Positions 32,101 through 47,100 of a stretch of DNA of 64,000 bases are shown here, in pieces. The notes beneath the pieces are model-generated. The model worked only from the letters and a program-made list of their open reading frames with translations. It had not been told where the DNA came from and did not search any database. The position numbers and the translations under genes were made by a program. The DNA is from Hirundichthys speculiger (Eukaryota; Chordata; Actinopteri; Beloniformes; Exocoetidae): contig JAGFBZ010000289.1 of NCBI GenBank assembly GCA_018398805.1, forward strand, positions 4,915,001 through 4,979,000, written 5' to 3'. Numbering within the stretch: position 1 is the stretch's first letter; the number at the start of each line of letters is the position of its first letter.

Positions 32101-35100
32101 ACAGGTTACTGTTGCAGCTTTTATTTTACATATTGAATAAACAGGTGCTGAAACGCAGGCAGATCCAGGTCACAGTAGCCATTTCACCCTGATCCCAGAG
32201 CACCACATCAATCATGTAACTTTTAGCCAGGAAGCAGACAAATGTGTTTTTCAAAATGTCAAACTGTCATGATTACACAAACACGACTGAACCAGATTCC
32301 TGGATTTCTGTGTCAAACTAAACAAAAAAACCTTTCACCTTTGTGTTAACCTGCTCATATTACCAGGCGTGGGGTTTCCTGCTAAATCATTTTGACACAT
32401 AGCAGGCATGTCTTCCCTTTTTAAAAGATTGAAAGATTTTTTTTTTCCCCACATAGCAGCTATAATATCTTTGTGGAACATTTTCTTGTTTTCTCAGTAA
32501 ATAAAAAATTTGAAAAAGGCTGGCTTATTTTTCTCATTTTCTGCCCATTCCTCATGGTTCATGGAGATGACAGTGAAGATATGAAAAATTATTAAATGTC
32601 AGTGTTCACAGTATAAATGCCTCCTCATTCATTTAAAAGACTTCACTTTTTTAGACTACATGTGCAGCTGAACAAGTTGTACCACTGATAGGATAAAATG
32701 TTTCTTAAATGGCACTGGTAAATGCCAGTGGTAAAAGCAGACAGAAGCTTTTCAATTCATGTTTCTTTCAAGAACGATCGTGAGAGGCTGTAGAGCACCG
32801 ACCTTTAAGTTGAACTGTGGCAGCTTCATTTTAGGCTAAATAGGAACTGGGCTTCACTATTAAAGCACCTGTTTTTTAACCCTTGTCTAGGTCGCACAAG
32901 GTATTTTACAAAGCTTCTCTTATTCACATAAAAACTCAGACAGCACTTCTAATCTTGGTCAGTTATATTTTTGTACACACACGCAGGCTGCAAACATTAT
33001 GTGATGCTCCCTTTAAAAAAATCACACCACATCCTGGGGCAATGTGAGGGCACAATGTCTTGACCAGCACATGTCAGAGCTGGGGACTGAACCGACAACC
33101 TGGCTGAAGATGACTGAACCTCAGCTGATGGCTGTTCCCCTCTGATCTCCATCATGACAATTTGTATCAACACAAGACGCTCAGGTTTCATAAAGCTCTA
33201 TAGCAGCAGCCTTTTTCTAAGTTTCTCCATCTTCTCCTTATTGTTGAAGGGGAAAACCCAATATATTTCTATTCTTTAGCTTGGCATTCACCTGTTCCTG
33301 AAGCAGCTTATCTTAATTTACATTGACATAAGGACAATGTACTGTACATACACATGATTTTTTTTTTACATGTGAAATTGCAGATATTTGTTTTCTTCTG
33401 CCTTTTTTTTTCTACCTCCAGCCACCTCTGCTGTCTGGCTCCTGTTGTCAGTCTGCTCAGATATTTAAATTAAATCTGTAAGTCTGAGCCAAGGACTTAA
33501 CTATTAGCTCATCCAAACTGGAAGCAAAAAACTGTCATGTCTGATGTTGTAGAAATAATAATAATAAAAAAAACAATTATTAACTAATATAAAAACTGTC
33601 CATTTATCCACTTCAGCTTATCTGGTTCAGGTTGCAGGTGAAGCAGCAAAGCACAGACACCCAGACCTCCCTCTCCCCAGCGACCGTCTCCAGCGCTTCC
33701 AGGAGGATACCAGAGATTATATATTTCAGTTTGACCTGAATGACCCAACTTCTCCCCCTCTCTCTAAAGCCACCCAACTCATTTCAGCTGTCAATATCCA
33801 TGATCTCGTCCTTTCCACTAGTCACAGTGGGTGAGTACGAGTGATTGTAGGAACATAGATTGCCAAGCCAAAACAGAGTCTTAGGGTTGTGGTACTTGAG
33901 TCCAGGACTCAGACTCAGGTCCAACTCAGAGCCTAACTTCAAGGACTTCTAACATGACCCAGACTTAGACTGAAAAAAACTGACCAATTAAATATTAAAA
34001 TCAAATTCAAGTCCTAACAAAAATCCCATGATAATCCCATTCTCTCATATTCTTTTTTTACCTTCAGAACAAAATCAAAATAGCGAAAAATAGCCAATTA
34101 TTTGTTTTTCGATTTTTGATTGGTAAACGAGTAATTAAATAACAGGTCATTATCCGTTTTCCGATTTTGGATTCTAAATCGGATATAAAGTGAACGAATG
34201 ATACGCTGATAGAGAGCCTTACCCTTTGGCTCAGCTATCTCTTTACCACAACAGACTGGCACAGGTACAAAGTTCTGTAGACACTGCACCACCTGTCCAT
34301 CTCCCTTCTTTCTTGATTCATGAACAAGACCTCAAGACAAACTCTTCCATTCAAACTGAGAGCCATGCATCAGACCTGGAGTCCACAAAGCGCTCCAGTG
34401 AGCGCTGAAGACAGAAGCTCTGCAGAAAGCAGAGGTGAAACCCCGAGGCCAGAGATATCAGAGAAAACAGAAAACAATCAGAGTATTGATTTGCCAGAAA
34501 GAATTCAGAACACAACAATATAGAGGATCTTATCTCCAACAAAAACACAAACTTGACTCCATGAGTGTTTTGGTTTCTGAGTCCAAAACTGTGATGCTAT
34601 AATTTCCTACATCATTTAACCCTACTAATCATAATCATAATCATAATTAATCATAACTTCACTGGGACAGTTTAACTAGTTGATTTAAAGGAGTATGACG
34701 CTCTATAAATAAAATTCTTACTTCTTACTTCTACCAAACTCTGTTGAGTTTGGTAGAAATGTAAAAATAATAAAAATGAAAAAAAAAAATCTACTAAAGA
34801 ACATCACCAAATATAATTGTACAGATAAGTAAAATCATCTGTAGCTGTCATTGCCAAACACTGACTAAACCAACTCAAGCACACTAGCATCTCAAACTAA
34901 ATTTTGTTTTACAGCCACTACAGTAGAAACAACTCCTCCCATTCTTCCCTAAATTCTTTTTCAATGCTTTTCACACAGTAAAGAATGAAAACAGAGCATT
35001 AAGAGTAACTTGGCGCTGCTTGAGAGCCGCTTGAGTGAAGACGAGGGCTCCACATCAACAAGTTCACAGCAAAGCACCGAGACAGCGTGGATAAACTGAG

Positions 35101-38100
35101 TCAGCAGACCGTTGACAGAAAAACTGCATTCCTTGCACTTACATTATGAAAATATACGATTTTCCAACATATTTCAGTGTTTCGTGTCAAATACAATAAT
35201 ACAGCCCGGCTCTTCTTTTTTTTTTTTTTAAATGTAAACCCACCACCGCTCATTCAAACGTGCTGAAACATGCAGTCAAAAAATACTTAACAGATTTTTT
35301 TTTTCGTGCGAATGAAAATAAACCTGAAATTCCAACGTGGTAAACAGAAGACAGAACAGAGTAAAGAAGAGGAGAGTGCACATTTCCTTTCTCAAGATTG
35401 CATATTCAGACTCAAAGTTTCAACTTTTTAAAATTGTCTTATCAGGCTGTTTTTTTTTTTTTTTTAAATGGCTTTGAAATCCAGTTGTAAATATCTGAGT
35501 TATATTCTGACTAGAGACGCACTCTTGGCTGATTCAGGTTTTTCTGTAAAAGTTCTGACTCACATTTTTTAAAACAAATTTTGAAAATTCAGCTCCATGC
35601 CCATAATATTAATAAATGTCAGTTTTTCCAAAAATTTTTTTTACTTTACAGAAGTGTTTGTATAAATAAAAACTGAAGATAAATAAAACTTGTATTATAA
35701 CAGGCCAAATAACAGGTCTTTCATTTTCTTTTCTTTTTCTTTCACAACACACATTTAAAAATGTAAGTGCTTGAAATAACAGGACAGACATTCTTTTTCA
35801 TAAACCAGAATAACTTTCCCGAATGAAAAGATAGGGTTAGGGTTTAAAAAAAAAAAAAAAACAAAACTGAAAACTGCAGCAGGGTACTACAGTTCATTGT
35901 AACATTACTGACACCTCTGCATCCTTAGTTCTTATTGTGTCACCAAATATTTACTAGAAGACTGTAGTTCCAGTTAATACTGCTTATACAAAAACAATTT
36001 CTATCAAATCCAAATGCAATATCTTATTGAAGCCGTAATGCTTGAATAAAATAAGAGCAACAAGCAGGGAGAAAAGATACGAGGTGGAGAGCCAATAGAG
36101 AGAGTGAAGGATAGAAGGAACAGAAGAGGAAGTAAACAAGAAAATAAATCCCTCCTCGTCTTTGATCTCCAGGCTTAAAGGATTCATTTGCCTCCTGCAT
36201 TTGTTTTCAGGATGGCAGACTGCTGGTGTTGTTGCTGAATGGACCACCAGGGGGCTGCACACGCTTACGTATTAATCTGCTTCTGACCGACATGCGAGTT
36301 TAATCATTCATGTTTGTGTGTGACCTTTTATTTCACCACAGATATTAGAAACAAAGAGCCGCTTCAAAAACAGCTAAATCACAAAATAATTTGTTCGTGT
36401 CTCAGGTTGACACTTTCTAACTTCAACTTTGAAAGCAGCAGAATGTAAAGACTGCTGAGGGTTTATAAACTGACCGCCATGAAAAGAAAATCCATCCATC
36501 CAACTCTAGTTGTTTTAATACTAGAGTTGAATTTGAGACCATCTTTGCAGTAAACAAGTAAACAAACAGCTGAAGTTCCTAAACTAAATCTAAAGAGGCA
36601 GAAAATATGAGAAAATAAAATATGGGGAAAAAAATGGAATCTAAGGCTGCTGTTTTCTGAAGTCAAGGTCTCCCCTGTGTTTTATGGCATTTTCAGACTC
36701 TTGAGGAGTTGCTGAAGTGCTGTAAGTGCTCTTGACAGCCTTTTCCTTGGCAGCTGTCCTGTAATCACAGGCTTCTTGGAAATGGTGTGCAACACATCGC
36801 AGTGTCCAGAACGGCTCGGTTCCAGACTGTGTGTCAAACACAGATGACCCTAAACTGTGTATGCCAGACAGTCGGCGTAGCTGCTCTGACATTTCCTGTG
36901 CAACAAAGTGTGACTGCATGAGGCCAAACCGCCACCATGACATCAAACTTGATGTTTGTGCTCTGTTGCTGAGCTCAAAGCAACAAAGGCACTTCCATAG
37001 GTCCAAAAATTGTGAAAGAAGCGATATATGTTTTGGGGAAGAAGATGAAAAAAACTGGTTTTACAGCAGATAATCGGGACTTTTAAAATGGATTTAATGA
37101 ACTTCTGTGTCTCAAAGAAATGAAGCATTGTAATTTTTGTCCTGAATTTTATACTTCATAAAAGCTTTGACACAGCATGCAGATTATGACTGGGTACTGA
37201 ACCTACAGAATACCCTTTATGGGCTCAGCCTATCTCATTAAAACAACAACAAAAAACAGTGCAATAGGTGCATTTGTTGACTCGCCCAAAAGTAACAGTT
37301 TCATAATCCCAGTGTTAGAAATCATAAAACTTATCCGGAGGCTGTTGTTCTGTTCAGAGTTGGATACACAACGAAATTACAGAAGCCATAATCCATGCAT
37401 AGTAAAACTGTGTAAGCCTTAACCACGTGTATGTTTCAAACCAAGTCTTTTCAACACCTAATCCTAAACATGAATGGATCATCAGCTTGTTATCAAGGCC
37501 TGCACAGGTCTGTTGATGATTCAGTCATTTGAATCAGGTCTATTCGAGCAGAGAAACATCTAAGACATGCAGGACAGCGGCCCTCGAAGGGGCTGGAATT
37601 GGGGAGCACCGTTTTATGCCTTTGTCCAATAATGTGAGCAATGGCAAGTTAACAGAAAAATACACATTGTAGAGCTTTGAGTCTGTATTATGAAATTGAA
37701 GCATTCTGCACGGTGGACTAACATAGCTACCTTACACTCTATTGTGCGACTGAAAGACAGCTTTTAACTAACTTTCAGCTGGTTATCTGAGCTGAAAGTA
37801 ATAAGAAAACTTTTGTAGAGCCATTTCATTTGCAAATTACATTTTTAAAAATGCATTCATTCAAACTGTCAATCGGAGAAGGACCTTAAAAGACAGCAAG
37901 CTTCTCTTTAAAACTACGGTTGTCTTGCTGAAACGTTCTGTAATATAATCAACATGTGGAATCCAATCCTGAGCCCAGCATTTAGAAAACAGAGTCCCTG
38001 CCATGTGCGAGTGATGCAAACAAGGCCTCTGCATGCTGTTCCATGGTGAATGAGCCGTTTGTCAGCTAGCCATGTAGTTAGATTAGCTGTCCCAGACAGC

Positions 38101-41100
38101 GAAGCCAACAGTGAAACAAATGGAGCTGAGACAGATGCAAGCTCTCTGCGCCATTCTTCATTGTTGGGGCAGGATGGTGCATTCAGCTGTTGCCAGACCT
38201 GTGCCAGGCCTGTTGGTGAATGACACCTACTGAGATGGAAGAGGTGCACAGGCTCACATATACTTTACAGACTAGAGACCCAGAAATGTTGTGACCCCCC
38301 CATCCCCATCAAAAAAAGTCACAGTGGCACAATTCTCTTTTTTCCATGCACGCACCATCTGTCCTCATTAGTGTAACTGATCTGAAACGAAGGACAGCAT
38401 GCTGATTTAAAGGAAAAACAAAAATGGTGATCTAAAAATAGGTTGTGTCATTTTTAATTCCCTACTTTACATGTATTTTTGACTATTAATGGTTGAACAA
38501 CTCATATTAATATCCATACATATTTCCTTTGCAACTATATCAGTCTCAACTGATTATATTCTTCAGTTTAGAGCAGTTAGTAATTTCTGTCAGTTGGTGG
38601 TGTTTTTTTTTTTTTTTTTTGTGGGGGGGGCGATTTGTAATGCCCAGTGAGGGTGAGCCTCACCTTCTCTGCCTTGGGTGCAAGTACGCCTTGCGAGGGG
38701 CCCGGCGATGGCGGCTGCAGTGGACTGGCTGGATCGCCATTGAGGAGCACCGCCGACACATTTGGAGGCGTGAGACAGGAGAGGGGGGAGGACAGAGGGA
38801 GGATGGGACGTGAAGCTGGGGAGGAGAGGGGGGAGGGCCCTAAGCTGGATCCTGGAGACACCATGGAGAGAGGACGACCTGACTGGCCGGGACAGCGTGA
38901 AGGGGAAGAGCTCTGAGGACGCAGGGGAGAGATGGCCACAGTGGGGCGCTCTGGGCTACCAGCAGGGGGGCTGTGGACTGAAACACACACAAAGACAGGT
39001 AGTCGTTAGTGTATCTGAGGGGGATTATCACTGACTGGAGCGAGCATCAATATGATCAGTCTCTGAAATAACATGACTTTGACTTTTTCGAGACATATCT
39101 ATTCTACTAGATTGCTCTTCATGTTAAATGTTATTGTCCAGTAATGTTTGGGGTGCTGATGTAACCGACACTGTGCAAATTGCAAAAAAAAAAAAAAAAA
39201 AAAATAGATGAAGTGTTTGCTTGAAAATAAAACAAGGAAGTCGTCAGTTCACATCAAGTGCATATTTAGACTGAAAAGACAGAGAAGAGGCCACTGACGG
39301 GCTCAAAAGTCAAGCTGCTCTGCGAAAAAATGTGTCAGTCAGCAATGCAGCCTTGACTGGACAAATAAAAACCAGCCGTCCATACAATAAGCTCTACTGG
39401 CTCTCATGGGAAAAAAACCCCAAAAACCACTACACAGAAAAGCTCAACTCAAAAATTACATCATGTTTGTACATGTGCATTTGGTGCCCACAAATATTCA
39501 AAAACACTAAATAAATAAACACACAGACATGCTTGTGTACATACCTACATCCACAGACAGACGTGCACAATCTCTCAGGATTTCTAGCCACCTGCACAAA
39601 ATCCTTAGAGAGGTGCACTGGTCTTGTGATAAAAATCACTAAATGCTGGAACTATGCACATATTTTACTTATAATCAAGACCAGATGTGTGTGTGTGTGT
39701 GTGTGTGTATGTGGGACGGGAAGCCATGAAAGAGCAGAGAGAGAAAAGGAGAAAAACAAGTGAGGAGAGGAGAAAGAAAGCTCTGTCATTACGCCTCCAT
39801 AAAACAAAAAGAACAATGATGTCATTCCGCTGTGTGTCAGTTTGTGTGTTCAGTTTTTTTGTATGCATGTACGTGGCAGAGCACATCTTGCTGGATGTGT
39901 GTTATCCAGCGTGCACTCTCCCACCTCCCTAAAGAGACCTTCACCATTATTTTCTCAGAGGGAGACAAAAAGGATACAAAGCGAAGGGGAGAAAAGGGTA
40001 TTGGAGAGATGAATGGACTCTGAGTAGAAAGCCAGGCTGATATGATCTAGACCTTGTGCACATGTAAGCGTGTGTGTACAGGAGTGTGACATCACAGGAT
40101 CAGCATGCACACATGTCTGTCTTCGTGTGATTATATGATGTATTCATATATAATGGACCAGAGTTACCCTGTACTAAATCATGCTATGTAACTTTGCTCT
40201 CCAGAAACAATTTAGAACAGATCACATTAAGAATTCCTTCAGGCTGGTTGTACTGCGCACAGATGTGTTTCAAAACCTGTGTATGGAGTAAGATGGTGAC
40301 ATTATTCATGTCTTCAAATGATGGATATGTGTAATCTCTACATTTCTCAGCCAAAAGTGTCTTATCACCACCACTACATTACACAGAAACTCTGTGAGAG
40401 GAATGTTCAGTTTTTAATAAAATTCAAATTCAAGCCATGATTTTTTTCCTAAACTAAACCAATTCTGACTTTGACTGTGCACTAGATGACTTTGCAAAAA
40501 CTCCAGAAAGATTTCCTTTAAAAGTTTATCATATAAGATGCTCACATCTAAAAACTATAAGCCAGAGTGTTATGTTGCAAATAAAAGATTTCACAAAGGT
40601 GACCTTGTGTGGACTCTACTTACAAGAGCACAACCAGTGTGTTGCAAATCAAGGAGAGCAACGCTCCAATTGGTTGCTGACAACTAAATGAGTAAATAAT
40701 TATAATAATCAATTATATTAATTGCTAATTAGATGGAATTACACTATTTTGAATGAGACAAAGCTAGATACTTGCAATATCACTAAAACCATTTGATTTT
40801 ATTTAATTAATGTCAAGATGGAGAAAGTTCTACTTCCGATGGCCGTCTCACACCGAACAATTGAGGTCATGGAAACACATCCCAATCCAAGCAAGGCTCT
40901 TCATGATTTTCTTCCAGCAGTGGAAATTTTCCTGCGATCTTGAAATCACTGGTAAAATTGTAAAAAGTATTTTAATGCATAAGCATTTTTAATGCCTAAA
41001 CCTAAACAAGGAGTTCCGTGCCTAAACTTAATCCAAGTAACTTTGTTCTGTAAACTAAGGTAACCTAAACCTTATGAAATACTTTACCGTTTTACCTACA

Positions 41101-44100
41101 CCTAAACAAATAGTTTGGGGATCTAAAATAAAGGTTCAAAAGTGACAGGAGCAGTTGTGAGTAAGGCAAAACTAAGTGAAAAATAACATATTCTTGAATA
41201 AATTGTTTGCTAAGAAATGCTAAAATTACACCCATCTCTGGCTTCAAGAAAAGTAAAATGGCAGAATGAAACATGTTGAGATTCTCTAAATCTGTGGTTA
41301 TTAGAAATATAATGGCAACGTTTTGCTCTGAAGACTGGTTTGAAGAGTTCAAACACACACACACCCTTGATAGGACTCAACACTCAGTCTTGATTACAGT
41401 TTTATTTAAATTTGATGAAGTGTTTTCGGGTTAACCTTTATTCCACCTGTATTAATGATTGCTTTGATAAGAACTTATTATGTACTAAAAGAACTTAAGA
41501 AGCTGGAGGTTCAAGAGGCTGTCTGCATAATTGCACATGGTGCAGCCAGAGAGGAAGGAGCTAAAATGCTGCAAGGTCTCACATGAGCTGGGGTCTGCTG
41601 CTTGAAGCCTGTAGACTAAGAGGTAACTGTGCCAACCATTATCCTGTAAAGACACCAGAGACAGACGCGTGACAGAGTGATTTCTTTTACCTTGTTGAAT
41701 TTCTTTTGATATGGTAATTTTAGGAAGCTCTAATATGGCTGCTTCTGTTGCATAACAGCATGTTCTTGGTTGTTTACAAGTGTATTTGAGTTCATGAATA
41801 AATAAAGCTCCCATTTCTGTCTTCCTAAAGTGTCGATGGGATTATGGGTCCCTTGCTAACAATACTATGGTGCAGTTGGACCATTTTGTCAGCTCATGAT
41901 AATCAGTTGGCATGCAACTGAGATTCAAACTGTCCCAATAAGAGCAAACCTAGTACATATGCTTCTGAGGCTTCAGCTAATTAAATATAAAAAGTCAGCT
42001 TATTCCATATCTCTTCTGTGCATGAGTTTCTGCTTACCAAGCTGCATTGAGGTTCGTGCCTGGTTAACCGTGTGCTGACTGGAGCGCAGGCAGTTCTTCA
42101 GCTGGGCGGTGGCAGTTTGCGGTGAGGAGGCGGTGCTGATGCTGTTAACAGAGTTCGCTGACGTCACAAGTGGGGTAGAGGGACGGGATGAAGAAGGGCC
42201 TGGGGAGCCCGGAGATGAAGGATCGGAGCTTTTACTTGCCACCTGACTGCCACCCACGGGACTCGACAAACATGAGACCCCGGCTAGCACCAACTCCAAA
42301 TGGAGCCCTGAGACAAACAGACCAGATAAGAATAATGACGTGTCAATGAATTTATGACGCTTTGATTTTATGCCTTATTGTTATCATTTTTGAATTATTC
42401 CGGTACCAAATATTTCCCCAGCCATACCTACTTTAACATGCAGAACATATTGTCGTCTTGCATCGTCATGTTGGACATCCCAAAAAGCGATTTGAATATG
42501 TTGCTCTAAAATCTGAATGTGTTTTTTCTGTGCAATCACGGAAGACTAAATAAGCTTTTTCAAGATGCTAATACAACCTCACGTGGTCACAGAGCCTGGC
42601 TTATAGACGTGGTGCACTCTGGATGGCCTTTTTTCTCTTCGGCACCCATTTCTTCCAAAAAAGCTCTGGAATACTGATCCATCATTCATTTTTCCATGGT
42701 GGCGATGTGCGAAGTAAAATTTTAAGTGGTATTTGAGAATGTAACTGTGTTGCAGTTAAACAGAGGTAATCCATTGTCCATATGATTCTCTCAGGCACTA
42801 ATGAATGATGACTGGTGCGATGCTGTGTGAGCCATCAGAGTTTACAGATGTTCAGCTCAGGCCTGCACTGAAATTTCACTGGTTTTCTTAATTAATTTCA
42901 TGGCATTATGCACTGCAGGAGGTAATCCATTCGAATCCCTTCCAGTCTTTGTTTGAGAAGTATTTCCGCTAAACATTTTAATAGTATTCTCACTGATTTT
43001 TTTTGACATGGAGATGGCTTTTGTACCAAACCATCCTTACAACCAGCTGTTGACATTACTCATTTGAAACATTAATATTATATTATACCTCAGTCACTTT
43101 AAGTTTGTTATGCAAGGATGGATGCATGCAAACAATTTAAATAAAGATGATAAAAAAGCTTTTGAAGCTGTATGTTGAGATTTTCAAACTAAAGGCAGTA
43201 ATTTTATGACGGCACTGGTTGCTTTTAGAGCACATTTTTGTCAGCCGTGTTAATAATGAGAAGGTACCTTTGAAATGAAATTGGGTGAGCATATAGAACA
43301 GCTACATTAAAATGTTGTCAGGATTCAGCTCAATGCAATAAATTGAATATGACTTTATTAAGCCTCACAGAACTCTTAAGACAGTGTAGATTCTTATGCC
43401 TGTTGAGTATAAAATCTTAATGTTCATGCTGTTTTTAATTCACAATAGAGCAAGAGCAGCAAATAGTACTATTAAGCTCCTTCAACGTGAGCAATGTCAG
43501 AACTATTTTCCAGCCGGCAGATCAGCACAACATAGTGTATCATATATAGTGCTGCAGGGTGCTCATGTTTCTGTCTGCAGGGTGCTGAATAGAAGAACAG
43601 TGAACTTAACATTATTGACGCAGCGGTATTCACACTCTTATGGCTGCCCATCGACTTCCTGTCAGACACGTACAGAGTTATGGCTTTCTGAGTGTGTGTA
43701 TGCGAATGTGGGTGTGATTCTACCAAAAGAAAAAGTCAAGTTATTCACAGATTATATGACAAGAGATTCTTGACAGAAATCACATATACACTACATTTCA
43801 TTACTTTTCATGCCTGCTGGATTTGCAAAAGGTCCCTGCGGACATTTTTGGCTGGGGCCAGTCATCATTTAAACCAAAAACTGCATTCTTCGTAAGAAAT
43901 CGTAAGAAAAGATTCATCGTAAGAAAAGAAAAGCAGCTCTGAAACTGAGACCTTTTTTTTCCTTTTTGACTGATCAACATCCTGCATAACAATAATCCAA
44001 ATGCATTCATGGATTCCTATATACCCAAATACCTACACTGCATTTAAAATAAAGACCATCTTTATTACCCTTACTCTAAGTTATGTGTGTATGTGTGTGT

Positions 44101-47100
44101 GTCTAAGTCTTGGTCTGTGCGTGCCCCTCTCTGGAAGCCTCTAATTATCATATAGAGAAATTTCTGAGCTGCAGTGCAGACAAAAGAGGGGGGGTAGCGC
44201 GAAGGAAGGAGGAGTGTGGGGGAGGAGGGGGGGATGCTTGCGTAAAAATAACAAATTGCCTCTCATTTGATTACGCGCCCATGCTGCTTCTCTCTCTCGC
44301 TCCCTGAAGATTGCGTAAGTGCAGAATGTGAAGCAGCCAGATCCACATGAGGACACCTGCTGTTTCACAGCCGTTTCATCTCTTTGGCATAATTTAGTTT
44401 TTCTTTTCTTTTGTTTTTTCCATTTTTCTCTTCTCACAAGTTTTTCCATTCTTTACCTTTTCCTTTCTCCATTCTGTCCCATTTTTACCATTTCACTACT
44501 GATATTTATGATTTTCAGTCTGTGTTTATCCTACATTACCCTATCATGCTCTTATTTCTTCACCCCCCCATGCTTTACCTCTCTTTTATTCCATTACGCA
44601 CTCATCTCTTGCTTTCATTTTCAGCCTCTCTTGCTCTTTTCCCTTGACTGCTTTATGGGGGAGAATTCAGATTAGATACGCAGTTACAGCAGTTCTGGAA
44701 AAAATTCAGATAATGAAATTGCAAAATACTGCGCTGGACAGGCGATGTGTCCGGGGTGTAGTCTGATGATATCTGGGATGGGCTCTTTTTTGGCTTTTGA
44801 TCCGCTATGAGTAATTATGTTCTGGATGGCAAAAGCAACAATGACGATGATGATCTATGATCACGATGTGGTAGCCAAATACTGTGATTCAGTGCATAAC
44901 AAAACATTTTTGATTTTTCTTTTCCCTGCTGTTTCTCTCCTCTTAGACTATGCCAGTAGTCAGTATGTCAGTTTTGGTGTTTATTACCATAAAGACATTC
45001 TCCAAATTGCACGTCATCCAATTTAAACTCCCAAAACTGCTTTTTGGGACCTTCCTGTGCACAAGAGGCCACATGAATGAAGTTTAACATGTGTAATTAC
45101 ATGCAATTACACACAAATAATTGCATGTATAATCAAATAAGTGTTTTGATTTTGAACCAAAAATGTCCCTGGAACCTAGGGTAAATTACATTCACTATCT
45201 TTATTTGCGTGAGGACAAGATTGCCAGATCTTTAGATTAAAATGGTGGACATAATCCAAATGGAGTGCGAAAGAAAGCAAAAATCTGATTCAGACACAAG
45301 GCTGCAGTGAGGTTTCACTTGTGCCGATACTGTGGTCAGCACTACACTTCATTTTCATCATCCATCCAAAGTGGGCAAAATCAGTGGAAAACATTCACTT
45401 TAAGCCTCATTATAAATGCTACACTTTTAATATAAAGATGACCTTTTTCATCTGGATGTGACAATGACAGAAAAACTACCATTTTCCAAAAGAGACACTG
45501 TAAAATGTTGATAAAAAACAGAATGCAATGATTTGCTAATCTGATAAAGTCTTATTTCATTCACAACAGAACATAGAAAAGATATCAAGTGTTAAGTGGG
45601 AAAGAATAAGGTAATGTTGATGTTTATGGCAGTAATGTATCTGAAAAAAGTTGCTCGAAAAAAAATGCTAGAAACCTAAGAAGTACTGAAAAGAATAACG
45701 TGCAAAACACTGCCTTTTGCTTTTACTCAAAGTTTACACACTGTCCTAACCTTTTTTTGAAACTGGAATCGTATTACCAGTGTGCAACCTCCCTGATCCT
45801 CCAGTCTCCCAAGCCTGAGCTCACTGACCTGGACACAGGTGTGACGTAGTTTCCTGGGAAGACACCCGAGGCAGCAGTTCTCAGTGAGGTGCCTTTGAAC
45901 CATCCATCCTGACACTTCTCCGTCACCCGGTACATCTCCCCTTTTCTTAGCTCCAGCTCGTCGGCCTTCTGGGGCTTGTAGGCATATAGAGCCAGATATC
46001 TGAGGGACGGAGAAAACAACGCTAAAAATACTGAACTGTTCACTAAGTGCAGATTACCTCCCAGTGGGCATCTTTATCTGGACTCATGTAGAGGGATTAC
46101 TGCAAAAGCTTGGTAATTTTTGTTAACAGACGATTAATGAGTGGATTATCACATTTGTAATTACCAGTGGTAAATTAATAATTTTATAAAACTGGAAGAA
46201 ACTGAGTGTTAAAAGGGATGGGACAAAATTATTTTTTGTAGTATCATGAACATGGCAAAAAGTGTTTTCCCAACATTTTTTAAATAAATAAATAAAGATA
46301 GTTGTTGTTATAAAGTGTAGAGTCAGAATAAGAGCTCACGTACAACTGATGCGCCATCAACTCACTGAGGACATTTTGGTCTTCAACAGGATCTTTCTCA
46401 GGACAAAGAGACAAACTCTTCTGGCTGATGTTCCCACCATTTATAATCAGTTGTTTTAAAATGTTTCATCTCTGTTTATACCAGCCTCTTATGTGGCAAT
46501 AACTTCAAATATTGACTTGACTTTTTACCTTTTCAAGTATCTTTAAGTGGTCTCAAATCCAATTAAAAAAAAAAAAAAAAAAACTAAGGAGGCCATCCTC
46601 TTTTAAGTGAGACTACAAATAAAAGCTCAATTTTCATTTTTAAACAAAATGTCTCAAATACTTTTGAAAATCACGTGTCTCTGAAGGAGTAATGTGACTA
46701 TTAATAGACTGAATGGTTTTCCCTCCTCAGTGGTGTGGCATACTGTATAACGGGGATCTAATCATTGAGCCCCTGTTGAGCAGCTTACACAGAGTGTCAT
46801 ATTTATCATTGTACTGTCCTCTGTATGGTGAGTAATATACCTGTATTAGCTTGTAAATGATCTCCCGGTGTGGTCACCAGGAGAAATTCCTAGTATGTAG
46901 CAGCAGGCTCTGACAGAAGATGATAAAACCACAGAGTAAACACACCCTTTAGGTGCTGGATATCCGTTACCATGGTAACAGACTTGGGGACTGCCTCCCA
47001 TCTCCCCATGGCAACAGGAAAAGTTGCCAGGTCAAGATGAAAACGTCGAACCTCATCAGTGGGACAAACCCATTCTGGGTTGAGTGTGTGTGTCTGCTTG

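Noticed and set aside
38529..38916. Plus-strand frames over the sh3rf3 Ser/Pro-rich exon
   Set aside because: Antisense shadows of the 38977-38664 exon.
44319..44675. Possible small membrane protein (Phe/Leu-rich, 118 codons)
   Set aside because: Overlapping frames in a pyrimidine-rich intron stretch give similar hydrophobic strings in two frames, which is typical of low-complexity sequence. It starts at a non-conserved codon and has no signal of selection.
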